In this document: one piece after another, positions 8,828-17,109 of the stretch
How positions within the stretch are numbered: position 1 is the stretch's first letter
How the letters are laid out: each line of letters begins with the position of its first letter
NCBI GenBank assembly: GCA_013697625.1
Contig: JACCWN010000162.1
Coordinates: 1 to 64,000 of the forward strand
Length of the DNA stretch: 64,000 nucleotides
Direction: 5' to 3'
Origin: Legionella sp.
Lineage (GTDB): Bacteria > Pseudomonadota > Gammaproteobacteria > Legionellales > Legionellaceae
Position numbers and translations under genes: made by a program
Notes under the pieces: generated by a model
The model's database searches: none
Told to the model about the DNA's origin: nothing
The model's input: the letters and a program-made list of their open reading frames with translations, nothing else

Positions 8828-9655
8828 TCAGGAGGTTAATTTAATGAGTTTTCGTATAGGTAATTTGATTAGATAGACCAGATAAAAAAGAGTACATATA
8901 CAACGGCTTTTAAAATTGGGCTGGAAAACGATGGGCCTTTTTAATTTTGAATAATGTTTTTTGAAAAATTTTCTATGATTTTTATGCGCATAGCTCTGAT
9001 AAATACTATAAATTAAACCAAATTCCTGGATGCTTTCAACTTGTCTAAAGGGGTAGGCGTGTTTCAGTTCCATGATCACAAGGGTATAAGGTATAGGCCC
9101 CGTGAGTTTGAGCACCCCTTTTTTGCCAATGCCAAACTTAAATATATTATAGTTTTGAATGTTATCAATGACACGCTCAATGATTCGACGTAAAAAAGGA
9201 TGGCCTTTGACAGTGATGATATGCCATTGTTGGTATTCATCAAATCCCCTCAACCCAGGATGATTACCCAGGTGAGGTTTATCCCAGTGAGAAAGGATGT
9301 ATCGGTCTTCCGGTAAAAGTATCTCATCAAAGGGTTTTTTTACAGATCCCTTGATATCAAGGTAAACCCCCCCTACAGCATACATCAATAAATATCGAAA
9401 AAAATCAGCGCGTGCAGCTCCATAAGCTGGGTTAATTTTTTTATAAATCTGTAATAGTTCGAGGTTATAATATTTTAAAATCGTGGTTTCAATATCAGTA
9501 TCATCATACATGCAATACTTCCAATTAGGATTCATAGTGCATATTGAGCTTATATTTTTTTCAATATCAGAAGGTAGGTGTGTTTTATTAGGGAATGTTT
9601 GATGAATTAACTTGGGAATATGATTTCCCATCTCAAAGGTAGGTAAATTAATCAT
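8828..9655 (-). CDS. GT32-type glycosyltransferase with DXD-region (DIK variant)
   Basis: The product is 275 residues. The start IPKLIHQTFPNK and the core AARADFFRYLLMYAVGGVYLD (about 79-100) are the signature of the glycosyltransferase sugar-binding region containing the DXD motif, related to yeast Och1. The metal-binding motif reads D-I-K at residues 100-102 rather than D-X-D; bacterial homologues with DIK or DLK also exist to my knowledge. The likely reaction is transfer of a sugar from a nucleotide sugar to a glycan or protein. There is no signal peptide. It stands alone, away from any polysaccharide cluster. Both candidate starts (9655 and the internal Met at 9631) have weak ribosome-binding sites. 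Confidence 0.75.
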   Translation of the reverse strand: MINLPTFEMGNHIPKLIHQTFPNKTHLPSDIEKNISSICTMNPNWKYCMYDDTDIETTILKYYNLELLQIYKKINPAYGAARADFFRYLLMYAVGGVYLDIKGSVKKPFDEILLPEDRYILSHWDKPHLGNHPGLRGFDEYQQWHIITVKGHPFLRRIIERVIDNIQNYNIFKFGIGKKGVLKLTGPIPYTLVIMELKHAYPFRQVESIQEFGLIYSIYQSYAHKNHRKFFKKHYSKLKRPIVFQPNFKSRCICTLFYLVYLIKLPIRKLIKLTS

Positions 9656-9737
9656 GTATCGGTGCCATCGTAAAATCTATGTTGTGCAGGTTAGCCAACT
9701 CACCTAAGGTTTCAGATTGTTTGGAGTAGAATCTAAC

Positions 9738-9840
9738 TAGTCACTGGCGCCTAATTGACTTTTACCCAATCCCCGACATCCCGCGGACAAGCTGCGAGGA
9801 CGTCGAACTAAGGGTATAAAGAGTTTCGCGCCAGCGACTA
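9738..9840. repeat. Palindromic repeat family A, copy 2
   Basis: This copy is 103 bases. It begins TAGTCACTGGCGCC and ends in the complement TTTCGCGCCAGCGACTA, with CCGCGG and GACGTC near the centre. It keeps both termini but lacks the inner hairpin of copy 1. It lies between the GT32 gene and the deformylase gene. Confidence 0.75.
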
Positions 9841-10050
9841 ACTCATCACAAATCTTTGCTCAAATCCTGCGGATGATAGCAGATACAAATGGTTATGAAA
9901 AGCTGAAATGGAGGATAAAAAACTCCTCACTTTTGTTAAAAACTCAAAATGGGCAAAAGAAAAAAATACATATGTTTGGATTAGAAGGCCCTATGGTATA
10001 TGATATGGCATATTTGTATAATGAATCAAGATTAAAAATTAGATGTTATT

Positions 10051-10593
10051 TTGACAGAAAAAACAGTTATCAAAATGGGTAATCAGCAATTATTAAAATC
10101 ATCAAGTCTTGTAACTGATTTCACAAGCCATGAGCTTCGTGATTTGGTTACAGATATGCGCGATACTATGAAAGCAGAAGGTGGTGTAGGTATTGCTGCG
10201 CCGCAAATAGGATGTAACCTACGTGTCATTATATTTGGTTTTGATTCCAGCGAGCGGTATCCTAATGAAGAACCCATCCCCTTTACAGTTCTTATAAATC
10301 CAACCATCAAAGCAGTAACAAATGAGATGGAAGAAGGATGGGAGGGATGCTTAAGTGTACCTGGGTTAAGAGGCCTTGTGCCTCGATTTAAAAAAATCCA
10401 ATACAATGGATTTGATCTCCAAGGAAATCCAATCAGCCGTAAGGCCGCAGGTTTTCACGCTCGGGTGGTTCAACATGAGTGCGATCATATAGATGGAATA
10501 TTATATCCTGCTCGTATAGAAAATATGCAAATGTTTGGATTTGAAGATGAACTAGCCAAGGTTATTTGGAATTCAAGAAATAAGAGTGAATAA
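10051..10593 (+). CDS. def: Peptide deformylase
   Basis: The product is 180 residues from a TTG start, the only start codon available because the frame is closed by TAA at 10033-10035. All three motifs are present: GVGIAAPQIG near residue 47, EGCLSVPG near 94 and HECDH near 138, which supply the Cys and two His metal ligands and the catalytic Glu. It removes the formyl group from nascent proteins. There is no fmt gene beside it, so this may be a second deformylase rather than the main def-fmt copy. A weak Shine-Dalgarno and TTG start suggest low expression. Confidence 0.88.
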   Translation: MTEKTVIKMGNQQLLKSSSLVTDFTSHELRDLVTDMRDTMKAEGGVGIAAPQIGCNLRVIIFGFDSSERYPNEEPIPFTVLINPTIKAVTNEMEEGWEGCLSVPGLRGLVPRFKKIQYNGFDLQGNPISRKAAGFHARVVQHECDHIDGILYPARIENMQMFGFEDELAKVIWNSRNKSE

Positions 10594-10595
10594 CA

Positions 10596-10775
10596 ATGAA
10601 ATGCAAAAAATGTAGTAAACCATGGTTATATTTAGGGATTATTTTGGGATTCTTGTCTGGTTTCTCTTATTTTGCTTATGGCGTATATACTCACGGACAT
10701 GGCAGAAGTGTCGGGCCTTATGGTAGCACAAAAATTACACAACCAGGCACAACCACACCTAGGAACTATGAATGA
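10596..10775 (+). CDS. Small membrane-anchored or exported protein (59 residues)
   Basis: It starts two bases after the def stop. The N-terminus is MKCKKCSKPW followed by a hydrophobic stretch LYLGIILGFLSGFSYFAYGV, then a Gly/His/Thr-rich tail with HGHGRSVGPYGSTK and PGTTTPRNYE. This reads as a signal anchor with a short exposed tail and a CXXC pair at the front. I do not recognise a named family. Translational coupling with def is plausible from the spacing. An overlapping frame continues downstream to 10905 but ends inside a repeat and is not supported. Confidence 0.5.
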   Translation: MKCKKCSKPWLYLGIILGFLSGFSYFAYGVYTHGHGRSVGPYGSTKITQPGTTTPRNYE

Positions 10776-10870
10776 AACTACCAAAAAAGATTCTTCAGTT
10801 TTTTCTTGGTTTTTGCATTGGTTTGGGATTATGGAGTTTAACCCTTATGGTCTTATTAATTCTCAATTAA

Positions 10871-10945
10871 TTGTCGTAGGCGCGAAACTCATTTTACACC
10901 CTTAGTTCAAGGTCCCGGTGACAAGCCTGAGAGTTCCACAGGAAT
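10871..10945. repeat. Palindromic repeat family A, half copy
   Basis: TTGTCGTAGGCGCGAAACTC at 10871 matches the left end of copy 1 with one deletion (TAGTCGCTGGCGCGAAACTC) and continues with ATTTTACACCC. The right end is missing or too degraded to see. The following stretch to the tRNA at 11236 (about 290 bases) contains no gene I can support. Confidence 0.5.
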
Positions 10946-11235
10946 ATTCAGCGTAATCCATTGAAAAAATGTAAAAAAAAATTGGATGTGCATGGTGATT
11001 ATGATCAAATAGCGTTTCCACAAACATTATGAGATCGACACATGCAGCAGATTAAATTATTACACAAAGAATTTCAAAGATTGTGTTCCCCAAGTGTTTG
11101 TGTTGTAAAAGTACGTTCGGTTATATACAAAAATAATGATTGATTGATAAAGTTGATAAGAAGAAGCCGCACTTTCAATAGAATAAGGAGGTAGTGCCGT
11201 TTTAAACCATTGAGAACTGTTAAAATAGTACTCAA

Positions 11236-11322
11236 TGGTACCGAGGGTCGGGGTCGAACCGACACGGTGTCACCACCACCGGATTTTGAATCCGGCGCGT
11301 CTACCAATTCCGCCACCCCGGC
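11236..11322 (-). tRNA. tRNA-Leu (anticodon CAA)
   Basis: Read on the minus strand, an 87-base gene starts GCCGGGG, pairs with CCTCGGT at the 3' end (two G-T pairs), and ends ACCA with the CCA encoded. The anticodon arm is CCGGA-TTCAAAA-TCCGG, giving CAA (codon UUG). The D arm has GGCGGAATTGGTAGACGC and the T loop TTCGACC. A long variable arm (GTGGTGGTGACACC region) is the class II feature of leucine tRNAs. Confidence 0.95.
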
Positions 11323-11555
11323 ACTGCGCAGGTATTATAACAAAGAAAAAGATTCTAACAATGGGTTGGTGCTAAATAAGATATAATAACCCGGTGCAAA
11401 ACAAAAATTTCCACTTTATTTAAGCAATCGGTATGTAATTCTGTAAAATGTTAAGTGTATGTAAGATGGTTGTATTTGTTAGTTTGTTTGTACGACGAGT
11501 TTGCATGTTAAATCAATTATAATTAACATAAATGGATTTTATATCATGGTGTTTC

Positions 11556-12095
11556 ATGTCACAATTGTTACTTTTTAATAAACCATATGATGTACTAACA
11601 CAGTTTTCTGGGGAGCCTCAGGAGAAAACCCTAGCAATCTTTATTCGTATGCCAGGTTTTTATGCGGCCGGTCGCTTGGATAAAAACAGCGAGGGCCTGT
11701 TATTACTGACGAATGATGGAGCCTTACAACATCAGTTAAGCCATCCCAAGTTCCATAAAAAAAAATATTATTGGGTCCAAGTGGAGGGTCAACCTACCCA
11801 AAGGAACCTACAAATACTTAGAGCAGGCTTAGTGCTTAAAGAGCAATCTTTTTTACCAGCTGAGGTGAAACTTATAGAAGAACCCAACCTTTGGCCCCGC
11901 AATCCACCGATCCGTATGAGACAAACCATCCCAACAACATGGCTTGAAATTGTATTAACTGAGGGGAAAAATCACCAAATTCGCAAAATGACCGCAGCCA
12001 TTGGTTACCCAACTTTAAGGCTGATTCGACATCAAATTGGTGATTGGACATTGGGAGAATTGCAGCCTGGTGAATATAAGCTTGTGAAATTATAA
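11556..12095 (+). CDS. RluE-like 23S rRNA pseudouridine synthase (RsuA family)
   Basis: The product is 179 residues starting MSQLLLFNKPYDVLTQF; an extra in-frame ATG eight codons earlier (11532) is possible. The catalytic motif AAGRLDKNSEGLLLLTNDG carries the conserved Asp, and the C-terminal GKNHQIRKMTAAIG matches the RsuA/RluB/RluE/RluF family. The short form without an S4 domain and the NKPYDVL start fit RluE, which modifies U2457 of 23S rRNA in E. coli. It converges with the next gene and overlaps its stop by six bases. Confidence 0.85.
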   Translation: MSQLLLFNKPYDVLTQFSGEPQEKTLAIFIRMPGFYAAGRLDKNSEGLLLLTNDGALQHQLSHPKFHKKKYYWVQVEGQPTQRNLQILRAGLVLKEQSFLPAEVKLIEEPNLWPRNPPIRMRQTIPTTWLEIVLTEGKNHQIRKMTAAIGYPTLRLIRHQIGDWTLGELQPGEYKLVKL

Positions 12096-12791
12096 CTCTT
12101 TTATATGACCATCTTTAAAAACCAACCAAGCCGAACCTTTTTCTGTGCTCACCTCAGCCTCAGGAAATATCTGCTTTAATTCATTAATATCAAACCCATG
12201 ACCCAACCAGTTAATTTTATTTACACCTGCTTTAGTAAAAGACTGCTTAAGATCTGAAATTTGGATGCTATAAGCTGATTGATATTGTGTTGGTAGGAGT
12301 TTGATTTTTTCAAGAACCATGGACAATTCAGGCTGCTTCTTAAAACTTAAGCTGTAAACAATGGACTCATGGTTACAATTATCTGGTGTAGTGCCATCTT
12401 CTGGTTCGTCCGCAACAACAACTGCAAGGCTGTCTTGATTTAATTTTTGAGCAAGGGTTTTGGATAATTCAAACAATTGCTCATTGGGTATCTTTTGATA
12501 GGGGGAAAAAGTAAAGGCTTCTGTATTATCACCAGTTAAATCACCTGTTGTTGACATCAAGTAGGTGCCTAATATTTCTTGAAATTGGCCCTGTTGAATA
12601 TGTGCCTGTTGGAGCTGCTGAATCATTGTTACCTGTAATTGATGTTCTGGCTCACTTTGCAAACGCTGATAGGCTGTATTCAGTGGGATAATGTCACTGT
12701 TATTTGAAGCGTATATTGTTTGCTTCAGAGCCATCGCATTCGAAGTGAACACGACCAGCAGTATAAGCGTATAAGTTTTGATTGCTCTCAT
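12090..12791 (-). CDS. Hypothetical exported protein
   Basis: The product is 233 residues with a clear Sec signal peptide (MRAIKTYTLILLVVFTSNAMA, likely cleaved near residue 22). The mature part is acidic, with Gln-rich helices first and a C-terminal stretch SAWLVFKDGHIKEL. Two Cys-free halves flank an acidic DEPEDGTTPDNCNHES loop. I recognise no family. It shares its upstream region with the divergent HxlR regulator, which may control it. Confidence 0.6.
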   Translation of the reverse strand: MRAIKTYTLILLVVFTSNAMALKQTIYASNNSDIIPLNTAYQRLQSEPEHQLQVTMIQQLQQAHIQQGQFQEILGTYLMSTTGDLTGDNTEAFTFSPYQKIPNEQLFELSKTLAQKLNQDSLAVVVADEPEDGTTPDNCNHESIVYSLSFKKQPELSMVLEKIKLLPTQYQSAYSIQISDLKQSFTKAGVNKINWLGHGFDINELKQIFPEAEVSTEKGSAWLVFKDGHIKEL

Positions 12792-12817
12792 AAAATTCTC
12801 TCTTTGATTTAAAAACC

Positions 12818-12829
12818 AATGGTACCATT
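12818..12829. promoter_or_regulatory. Palindrome in the divergent promoter region, candidate HxlR operator
   Basis: AATGGTACCATT is a perfect 12-base palindrome in the 110 bases between the exported protein gene and the HxlR gene. Further GTATAC-like half sites (GGTATATT at 12833, GTATACC at 12881) follow it. HxlR regulators usually bind paired GTAC/GTATAC-type sites near their own promoter, so self-regulation and control of the exported protein are reasonable inferences. Confidence 0.4.
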
Positions 12830-12901
12830 TTTGGTATATTTAATACAAGTAGGCACAAAATTGTGTTATAGTTACAGTATGTATACCATTAGAAGCATTA
12901 T

Positions 12902-13273
12902 ATGAAAAAAAAATCTGAAAAATCACCAAAAAATCGACGTGAATTGAATTGTCATGTTGCATGCTCTGTAGAAGTAAGCTTAAGTGTGATTGGTGGGAAA
13001 TGGAAGGCGGTGGTATTATATCATTTGTTATCTGGGACGAAACGCTTTAGTGAATTGAAGCGATTGGTCCCCAGTGTGAGCCAGCGAATGCTTACGCAAC
13101 AACTGCGTGAATTAGAACAAGACACCCTGATCAATAGAAAAATTTATGCGCAGGTTCCACCAAAAGTAGAATATACACTGACGGAGCTGGGTGAGTCCTT
13201 AGCCCCCATTCTTCATGCACTGCGCGATTGGGGTCGTTCTTTTCGAAATACCCTTGGCCTTGAGTCATCATAA
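12902..13273 (+). CDS. HxlR-family winged-helix transcriptional regulator
   Basis: The product is 123 residues. The family core is complete: CSVEVSLSVIGGKWKAVVL, then FSELKRLVPSVSQRMLTQQLRELE (recognition helix) and a wing with EYTLTELGESL. A Cys (CSVEV) sits just before the first helix, the position used for redox or aldehyde sensing in some members. There is a Lys-rich head of about 15 residues. It is divergently arranged with the exported protein gene at 12090-12791. Confidence 0.9.
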   Translation: MKKKSEKSPKNRRELNCHVACSVEVSLSVIGGKWKAVVLYHLLSGTKRFSELKRLVPSVSQRMLTQQLRELEQDTLINRKIYAQVPPKVEYTLTELGESLAPILHALRDWGRSFRNTLGLESS

Positions 13274-13447
13274 AGTAGCAAAAGCTCTATTTCTAACAGG
13301 AATTAATTTGCTGTAATAAGAAATCATACTAAAGCTTTATATTGGAAACCTAATGTCTTGTAGTTATTTGGACAAAATACTTGAAAATTTTGTATTAGTT
13401 TACTAGCTTTAACTATATTAGAGATTTTTTAAATCAAGGAGCGGGCC

Positions 13448-13639
13448 GTGAATAAGGATATTTTTGAGGGAAAATGGGAAGAAATCAAAGGAAAAATGAA
13501 ACAATCTTGGGGAAAACTTACAGATGATGATCTTGATGAGATTGAAGGTAATCAGCAAGAAATATATGGCAAACTTCAAAAACATTACGGTTATTCAAGA
13601 GAGCAAGCTGAAAAAGCAATACGTGACTTTAAAGAATAA
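13448..13639 (+). CDS. CsbD-family stress protein
   Basis: The product is 63 residues from a GTG with an AAGGAGCGG ribosome-binding site. MNKDIFEGKWEEIKGKMKQ and the following WGKLTDDDLDEIEGN are the CsbD signature; the end KHYGYSREQAEKAI is also typical. CsbD-like proteins are general-stress proteins of unknown mechanism in many bacteria. It is followed by a tiny membrane-peptide gene. Confidence 0.92.
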   Translation: MNKDIFEGKWEEIKGKMKQSWGKLTDDDLDEIEGNQQEIYGKLQKHYGYSREQAEKAIRDFKE

Positions 13640-13682
13640 TGTTATATTATTAAGTAGTTGTAAAAGGGACTCGGTGGGGTGA

Positions 13683-13731
13683 AACCTTCTCTATCGGGAC
13701 ATTGTTAGCATGATTAAGTAAGGAGAAGGTT
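13683..13731 (+). promoter_or_regulatory. Inverted repeat that covers the ribosome-binding site of the 27-residue peptide
   Basis: AACCTTCTC at 13683-13691 is the exact complement of GAGAAGGTT at 13723-13731. The second arm includes part of the AAGGAG ribosome-binding site and ends one base before the ATG. If it folds, the 31-base-loop hairpin would hide the site. This is seen directly; regulatory use is inference. Confidence 0.4.
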
Positions 13732-13815
13732 ATGTTTAAATATCTATTAGGTTGGTTATTAGGTGTTCCTATTGGTATTTTAGTTGTTATATGGTTGATT
13801 TCGCATTTGTTTTAA
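13732..13815 (+). CDS. 27-residue single-span membrane peptide
   Basis: The ATG is preceded by a strong AAGGAGAAGG ribosome-binding site. The product MFKYLLGWLLGVPIGILVVI continues with WLISHLF: one hydrophobic helix with a short basic head. It follows the CsbD gene by 92 bases. Peptides of this kind (LGWLLGVP core) are found in other gammaproteobacteria without a known role. The good ribosome-binding site and coherent helix support a real gene. Confidence 0.6.
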   Translation: MFKYLLGWLLGVPIGILVVIWLISHLF

Positions 13816-13852
13816 GCTAAAAACCAGATTTTGGGCCCTGAATTTTGCATTT

Positions 13853-14407
13853 TTAACAGACCCTAGAAACATAGGTGTTTCCCTTGATGTAAAATCGTAA
13901 TAATTCATGTGCCCATTCTTTTGCATAAGAAACCCCAATTCGTGGGGCAGCTACGATATTCAAGGGATGAGGCTTCACTGCCTGATTGACGAAGAGATTT
14001 TCACTTAAAAGATCGCAGCCATTCATTGATGTATCAATATTCAAGGCTTTACATAATAACCCAGGCCCAGAGGTTCGTTCCTGAATGTTGGCAATGGGTT
14101 CTATTGCTCGAATGAGTACTGCTGAGCCAATGCCCTCTGGTTCAGTCACTATATTGAAACAATAGTACATTCCATATATCAAATATACATACGCATGACC
14201 AGGGGGACCGAACATGGTTGATGTACGTTTGGTAAGGCCTTTGGAAGTGTGTGACGCAAGATCATGTTGTCCTAAATAGGCTTCAACTTCCACTATGGTA
14301 CCTATCCGCTCAATGCCCTCAAAACGGTGTACCAATTGGCAGCCCAATAACTCCTGAGCGACGATACGAGTGTCTCTATTATAAAACGCACGGGTAAGTT
14401 TTTTCAT
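13853..14407 (-). CDS. mpg: 3-methyladenine DNA glycosylase (AAG/Mpg family)
   Basis: The product is 184 residues from the ATG at 14407; a longer frame reaches 14455 but would overlap the DUF3309 gene. Landmarks are ELLGCQLVHRF, VEVEAYLGQHDLASHTSKGLT (catalytic Glu and the ASH motif), RTSTMFGPPGHAYVYLIYGM and GPGLLCKALNI. It excises alkylated purines to begin base-excision repair. It lies 37 bases downstream of the DUF3309 gene and both probably share a transcript. The C-terminus is slightly short but complete for the family. Confidence 0.92.
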   Translation of the reverse strand: MKKLTRAFYNRDTRIVAQELLGCQLVHRFEGIERIGTIVEVEAYLGQHDLASHTSKGLTKRTSTMFGPPGHAYVYLIYGMYYCFNIVTEPEGIGSAVLIRAIEPIANIQERTSGPGLLCKALNIDTSMNGCDLLSENLFVNQAVKPHPLNIVAAPRIGVSYAKEWAHELLRFYIKGNTYVSRVC

Positions 14408-14415
14408 AAGATAAT

Positions 14416-14435
14416 GGCCAGATTGTAATCTGGCC
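14416..14435 (-). promoter_or_regulatory. Perfect palindrome between DUF3309 and mpg
   Basis: GGCCAGATTGTAATCTGGCC has nine-base arms around two central bases and lies 9 bases before the mpg start. It could be an operator for control of mpg or a compact RNA hairpin next to its translation start. Confidence 0.4.
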
Positions 14436-14444
14436 AATTGCAGA

Positions 14445-14600
14445 TTATACACCACCTCTAAATAACAACATGATAAGAAGAATAACTAATATTAGACCGA
14501 TAGCACCACTTGGAAAATATCCCCACCCACTACTATAAGGCCAGGTAGGCAATACAGCCAATAACACAATTATTAATACAATAAACATTAAAGGACTCAT
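14445..14600 (-). CDS. DUF3309-family small membrane protein (51 residues)
   Basis: The start ATG at 14600 has a GGGAG ribosome-binding site. The sequence MSPLMFIVLIIVLLAVLPTW, then PYSSGWGYFPSGAIGLI and a second hydrophobic helix ending in LLFRGGV, is the DUF3309 pattern: two membrane helices around a PTWPYS.GWGY.PSG loop. The function of the family is unknown. It is the first gene of a likely two-gene unit with mpg. Confidence 0.8.
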   Translation of the reverse strand: MSPLMFIVLIIVLLAVLPTWPYSSGWGYFPSGAIGLILVILLIMLLFRGGV

Positions 14601-14885
14601 TATCAAACTCCCATTTAGAATGAATTACCATTTTTAGTATAGATTAAATCTAATTAAAAAATAAGTCATGTTCTAATCCATTATTTAATGAAAAATGCTT
14701 TACCTACATTGCGATATCTCTACTTTTGACCAGCGATTGATTAAGTTGAAATTACTATACACATATGGCCAGGTATATGATTCTTTATTATAATTTTAAT
14801 TGAGTCTATACTCATAAAGCATAATATTTTTGCATTGGGCTTGCAGTACTTATTCATGGTGGAAAAAGAAAGGAAGGAGGCTTTT

Positions 14886-16115
14886 ATGCTAGAGAAGTAT
14901 TTAAGCAACCCTGCTGATCTCATCAGTGGGTACAAAGCAACGCGCCGACATACTGAAGACTTATGTAAAGAACTTTTGATTGAGGATTACATCATCCAGA
15001 CCATGGATGATGTAAGTCCTCCTAAATGGCATTTAGCACACACAACCTGGTTCTTTGAAACCTTTATATTGAATAAATATACAGATCATGTTAACCCTAA
15101 CCAAAATTTTCAAACCATTTTCAATTCATATTATCAAGGTGTCTGCTCTCCCTATCCACGCGGTAAACGTGGTTTTTTAGCCAGGCCATCTATACAAGCA
15201 ATTTATGAATATAGACATTTGATAGATGAAAAGCTTCTAAACTTAATCAAAAACAGTTCTAAAGCCTTGCTTCATGAACTTCAACCTATACTTACTTTGG
15301 GTATAAACCATGAGCAACAACATCAAGAACTTTTAATCATGGACATAAAGTACAATCTATTCTGTGATCCCAGTCTACCTGCATACACACAAAATAAAAA
15401 TTTAAATATCCCTAGCAGCCATATTGAAAAACAATTTTTATATATGCCAGGAGGACTTATTGACATAGGTTTTGAGGGTGAAGCACTGGATTTTTGTTTT
15501 GATAATGAACTACCTAGACACCACACTTACATCCATCCGTTTTTTATTTCCAATGGTTTGATAACCAATCAAGAATATTGTGAATTTATTGAAGAAAAAG
15601 GGTATTCAAATCCTAGCCTTTGGTTGGCAGATGGCTGGGAATGGCTTCAAAATAATCATATACAAGCACCTTTATTTTGGCAATTACGAGAGGGTGCCTG
15701 GTTTAATTTCACTTTAAATGGTTTAAAGAAGCTCGACTTAACAAAGCCTGTTAGTCATATCAGTTTTTTTGAAGCCGAGGCTTTTGCCAGATGGAAAAAT
15801 GCACGTTTGCCTACTGAAGAGGAATGGGAATTTGCTATGCGACATTTACAACAGTCAAAGTGTACTACGGAAGATTACACAGGTATTGGCGCCTTGTGGG
15901 AGTGGACCACAAGTGCCTACTTACCATATCCTGGATATAAACCTTTGGCTGGGACCATTGGTGAATATAATGCTAAGTTCATGAATAACCAGAGAGTATT
16001 ACGTGGAGGTTCATTTGCCACTGCCTCAGGGCATACACGTGTGAGTTATAGAAATTATTACGGACCTGATAAACGCTGGCAATTTAGTGGCATTAGGCTT
16101 GCCAAAAATAACTAA
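14886..16115 (+). CDS. egtB: Ergothioneine biosynthesis sulfoxide synthase EgtB
   Basis: The product is 409 residues from the ATG at 14886, preceded by AAGGAGG; longer in-frame starts lack this site. The N-terminal DinB-like domain holds the iron ligands: His in WHLAH (residues 49-52) and the H142-x3-H146-x-E148 motif in NHEQQHQE. The C-terminal formylglycine-generating-enzyme fold has WEWLQ, ARLPTEEEWEFA, WEWTTSAYLP and VLRGGSFAT. EgtB joins hercynine to a thiol donor (cysteine or gamma-glutamylcysteine) with oxygen. It is followed at once by egtD. The thiol donor cannot be read from sequence by eye. Confidence 0.92.
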   Translation: MLEKYLSNPADLISGYKATRRHTEDLCKELLIEDYIIQTMDDVSPPKWHLAHTTWFFETFILNKYTDHVNPNQNFQTIFNSYYQGVCSPYPRGKRGFLARPSIQAIYEYRHLIDEKLLNLIKNSSKALLHELQPILTLGINHEQQHQELLIMDIKYNLFCDPSLPAYTQNKNLNIPSSHIEKQFLYMPGGLIDIGFEGEALDFCFDNELPRHHTYIHPFFISNGLITNQEYCEFIEEKGYSNPSLWLADGWEWLQNNHIQAPLFWQLREGAWFNFTLNGLKKLDLTKPVSHISFFEAEAFARWKNARLPTEEEWEFAMRHLQQSKCTTEDYTGIGALWEWTTSAYLPYPGYKPLAGTIGEYNAKFMNNQRVLRGGSFATASGHTRVSYRNYYGPDKRWQFSGIRLAKNN

Positions 16116-16163
16116 CTGGGGAAGGCTGTGTTTTTAAAGAAATCAAATACCGTAGGACGAACA

Positions 16164-17105
16164 ATGAATCAATTTGAGTCTGATGTAAAAGTGGGTCTAA
16201 CTGCTACACCCAAAAAGATTTCTTCTAAATATTTATATGATGAAAAAGGAAGTGAGTTGTATAATTTAATTACACGACATCCAGAGTATTATTTGACAGG
16301 CTGTGAACTTGAAATAATAGAAAATAATAAAGCTGAATTGACACATTTAATAAAAGATGAAGCTTTTAATTTGATTGAATTAGGACCAGGAGAAGGTATC
16401 AAAAGTTTCATCCTCTTAAAACAACTTTTGAAAGAATCCAAAAATGTTACTTATTTTATCATAGACATATCTCGCAAATACATTGATTATTTATCCACTC
16501 GGTTTTTAACATTGTTACCTGATTTAAAAATAAGTCCCATCTATGAAGAGTTTAATGAAGGCTTACATCAACTGAAATTACACTCCAAGACGAAAAATTT
16601 AGTTTTATTTCTTGGTTCGAGCATAGGGAATTTTAACGTCAAGGAAACCATCCATTTTTTAAAATCAATTCATGAAGACTTAAATACAGGAGATTATTTA
16701 TTAATAGGTTTTGATCTTAGAAAAGATATCAATTTATTATATAAGGCCTACCAAGATTCAGATGGCCTAACCTCAGAATTTAATTTGAATCTATTGACTA
16801 GAATGAATAAAGAATTAAAAACAAATTTTAAAATGAACCAATTCAAACATCATGCCTTTTATAATGATACTACACATGCAATGGAAAGCTATCTAATAAG
16901 TCTTAAACAACAGGAAGTATATAGCAAAGTCATGAATCAAACCTTTTATTTTGATGAAAATGAACCCATACAACTGGAATGTTCTTTTAAATACACGCTT
17001 TCACAGATCCAACAATTTGCAGAAGATACGGATTTTAATCTTATTAAAAATTTTGAAGACTCTAAAAAATATTTCATTTTATCATTATGGCAGGTACGAC
17101 AATAA
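16164..17105 (+). CDS. egtD: L-histidine N-alpha-methyltransferase EgtD
   Basis: The product is 313 residues starting MNQFESDVKVGL, with AGGA seven bases upstream. A GTG at 16128 would add 12 residues but its GGAAGG lies only two bases before the codon. Family landmarks are KYLYDEKGSELYNLITRHPEYYLT, ELGPGEGIKS (SAM binding), FLGSSIGNF and the C-terminal ECSFKYTLSQI. It methylates histidine three times to hercynine, the substrate of EgtB. The two genes form an operon with a 48-base gap. egtA, egtC and egtE are not in the window. Confidence 0.92.
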   Translation: MNQFESDVKVGLTATPKKISSKYLYDEKGSELYNLITRHPEYYLTGCELEIIENNKAELTHLIKDEAFNLIELGPGEGIKSFILLKQLLKESKNVTYFIIDISRKYIDYLSTRFLTLLPDLKISPIYEEFNEGLHQLKLHSKTKNLVLFLGSSIGNFNVKETIHFLKSIHEDLNTGDYLLIGFDLRKDINLLYKAYQDSDGLTSEFNLNLLTRMNKELKTNFKMNQFKHHAFYNDTTHAMESYLISLKQQEVYSKVMNQTFYFDENEPIQLECSFKYTLSQIQQFAEDTDFNLIKNFEDSKKYFILSLWQVRQ

Positions 17106-17109
17106 TGGT

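Noticed and set aside
9873-10082. Open frame of 69 codons upstream of def
   Set aside because: No family resemblance, overlaps the deformylase start in another frame, and there is no ribosome-binding site at its start.
10672-10905. Open frame of 77 codons after def
   Set aside because: It overlaps the better-supported 59-residue frame and its end is written in a repeat element (VVGAKLILHP); only its downstream Met at 10768 could be real, with no supporting evidence.
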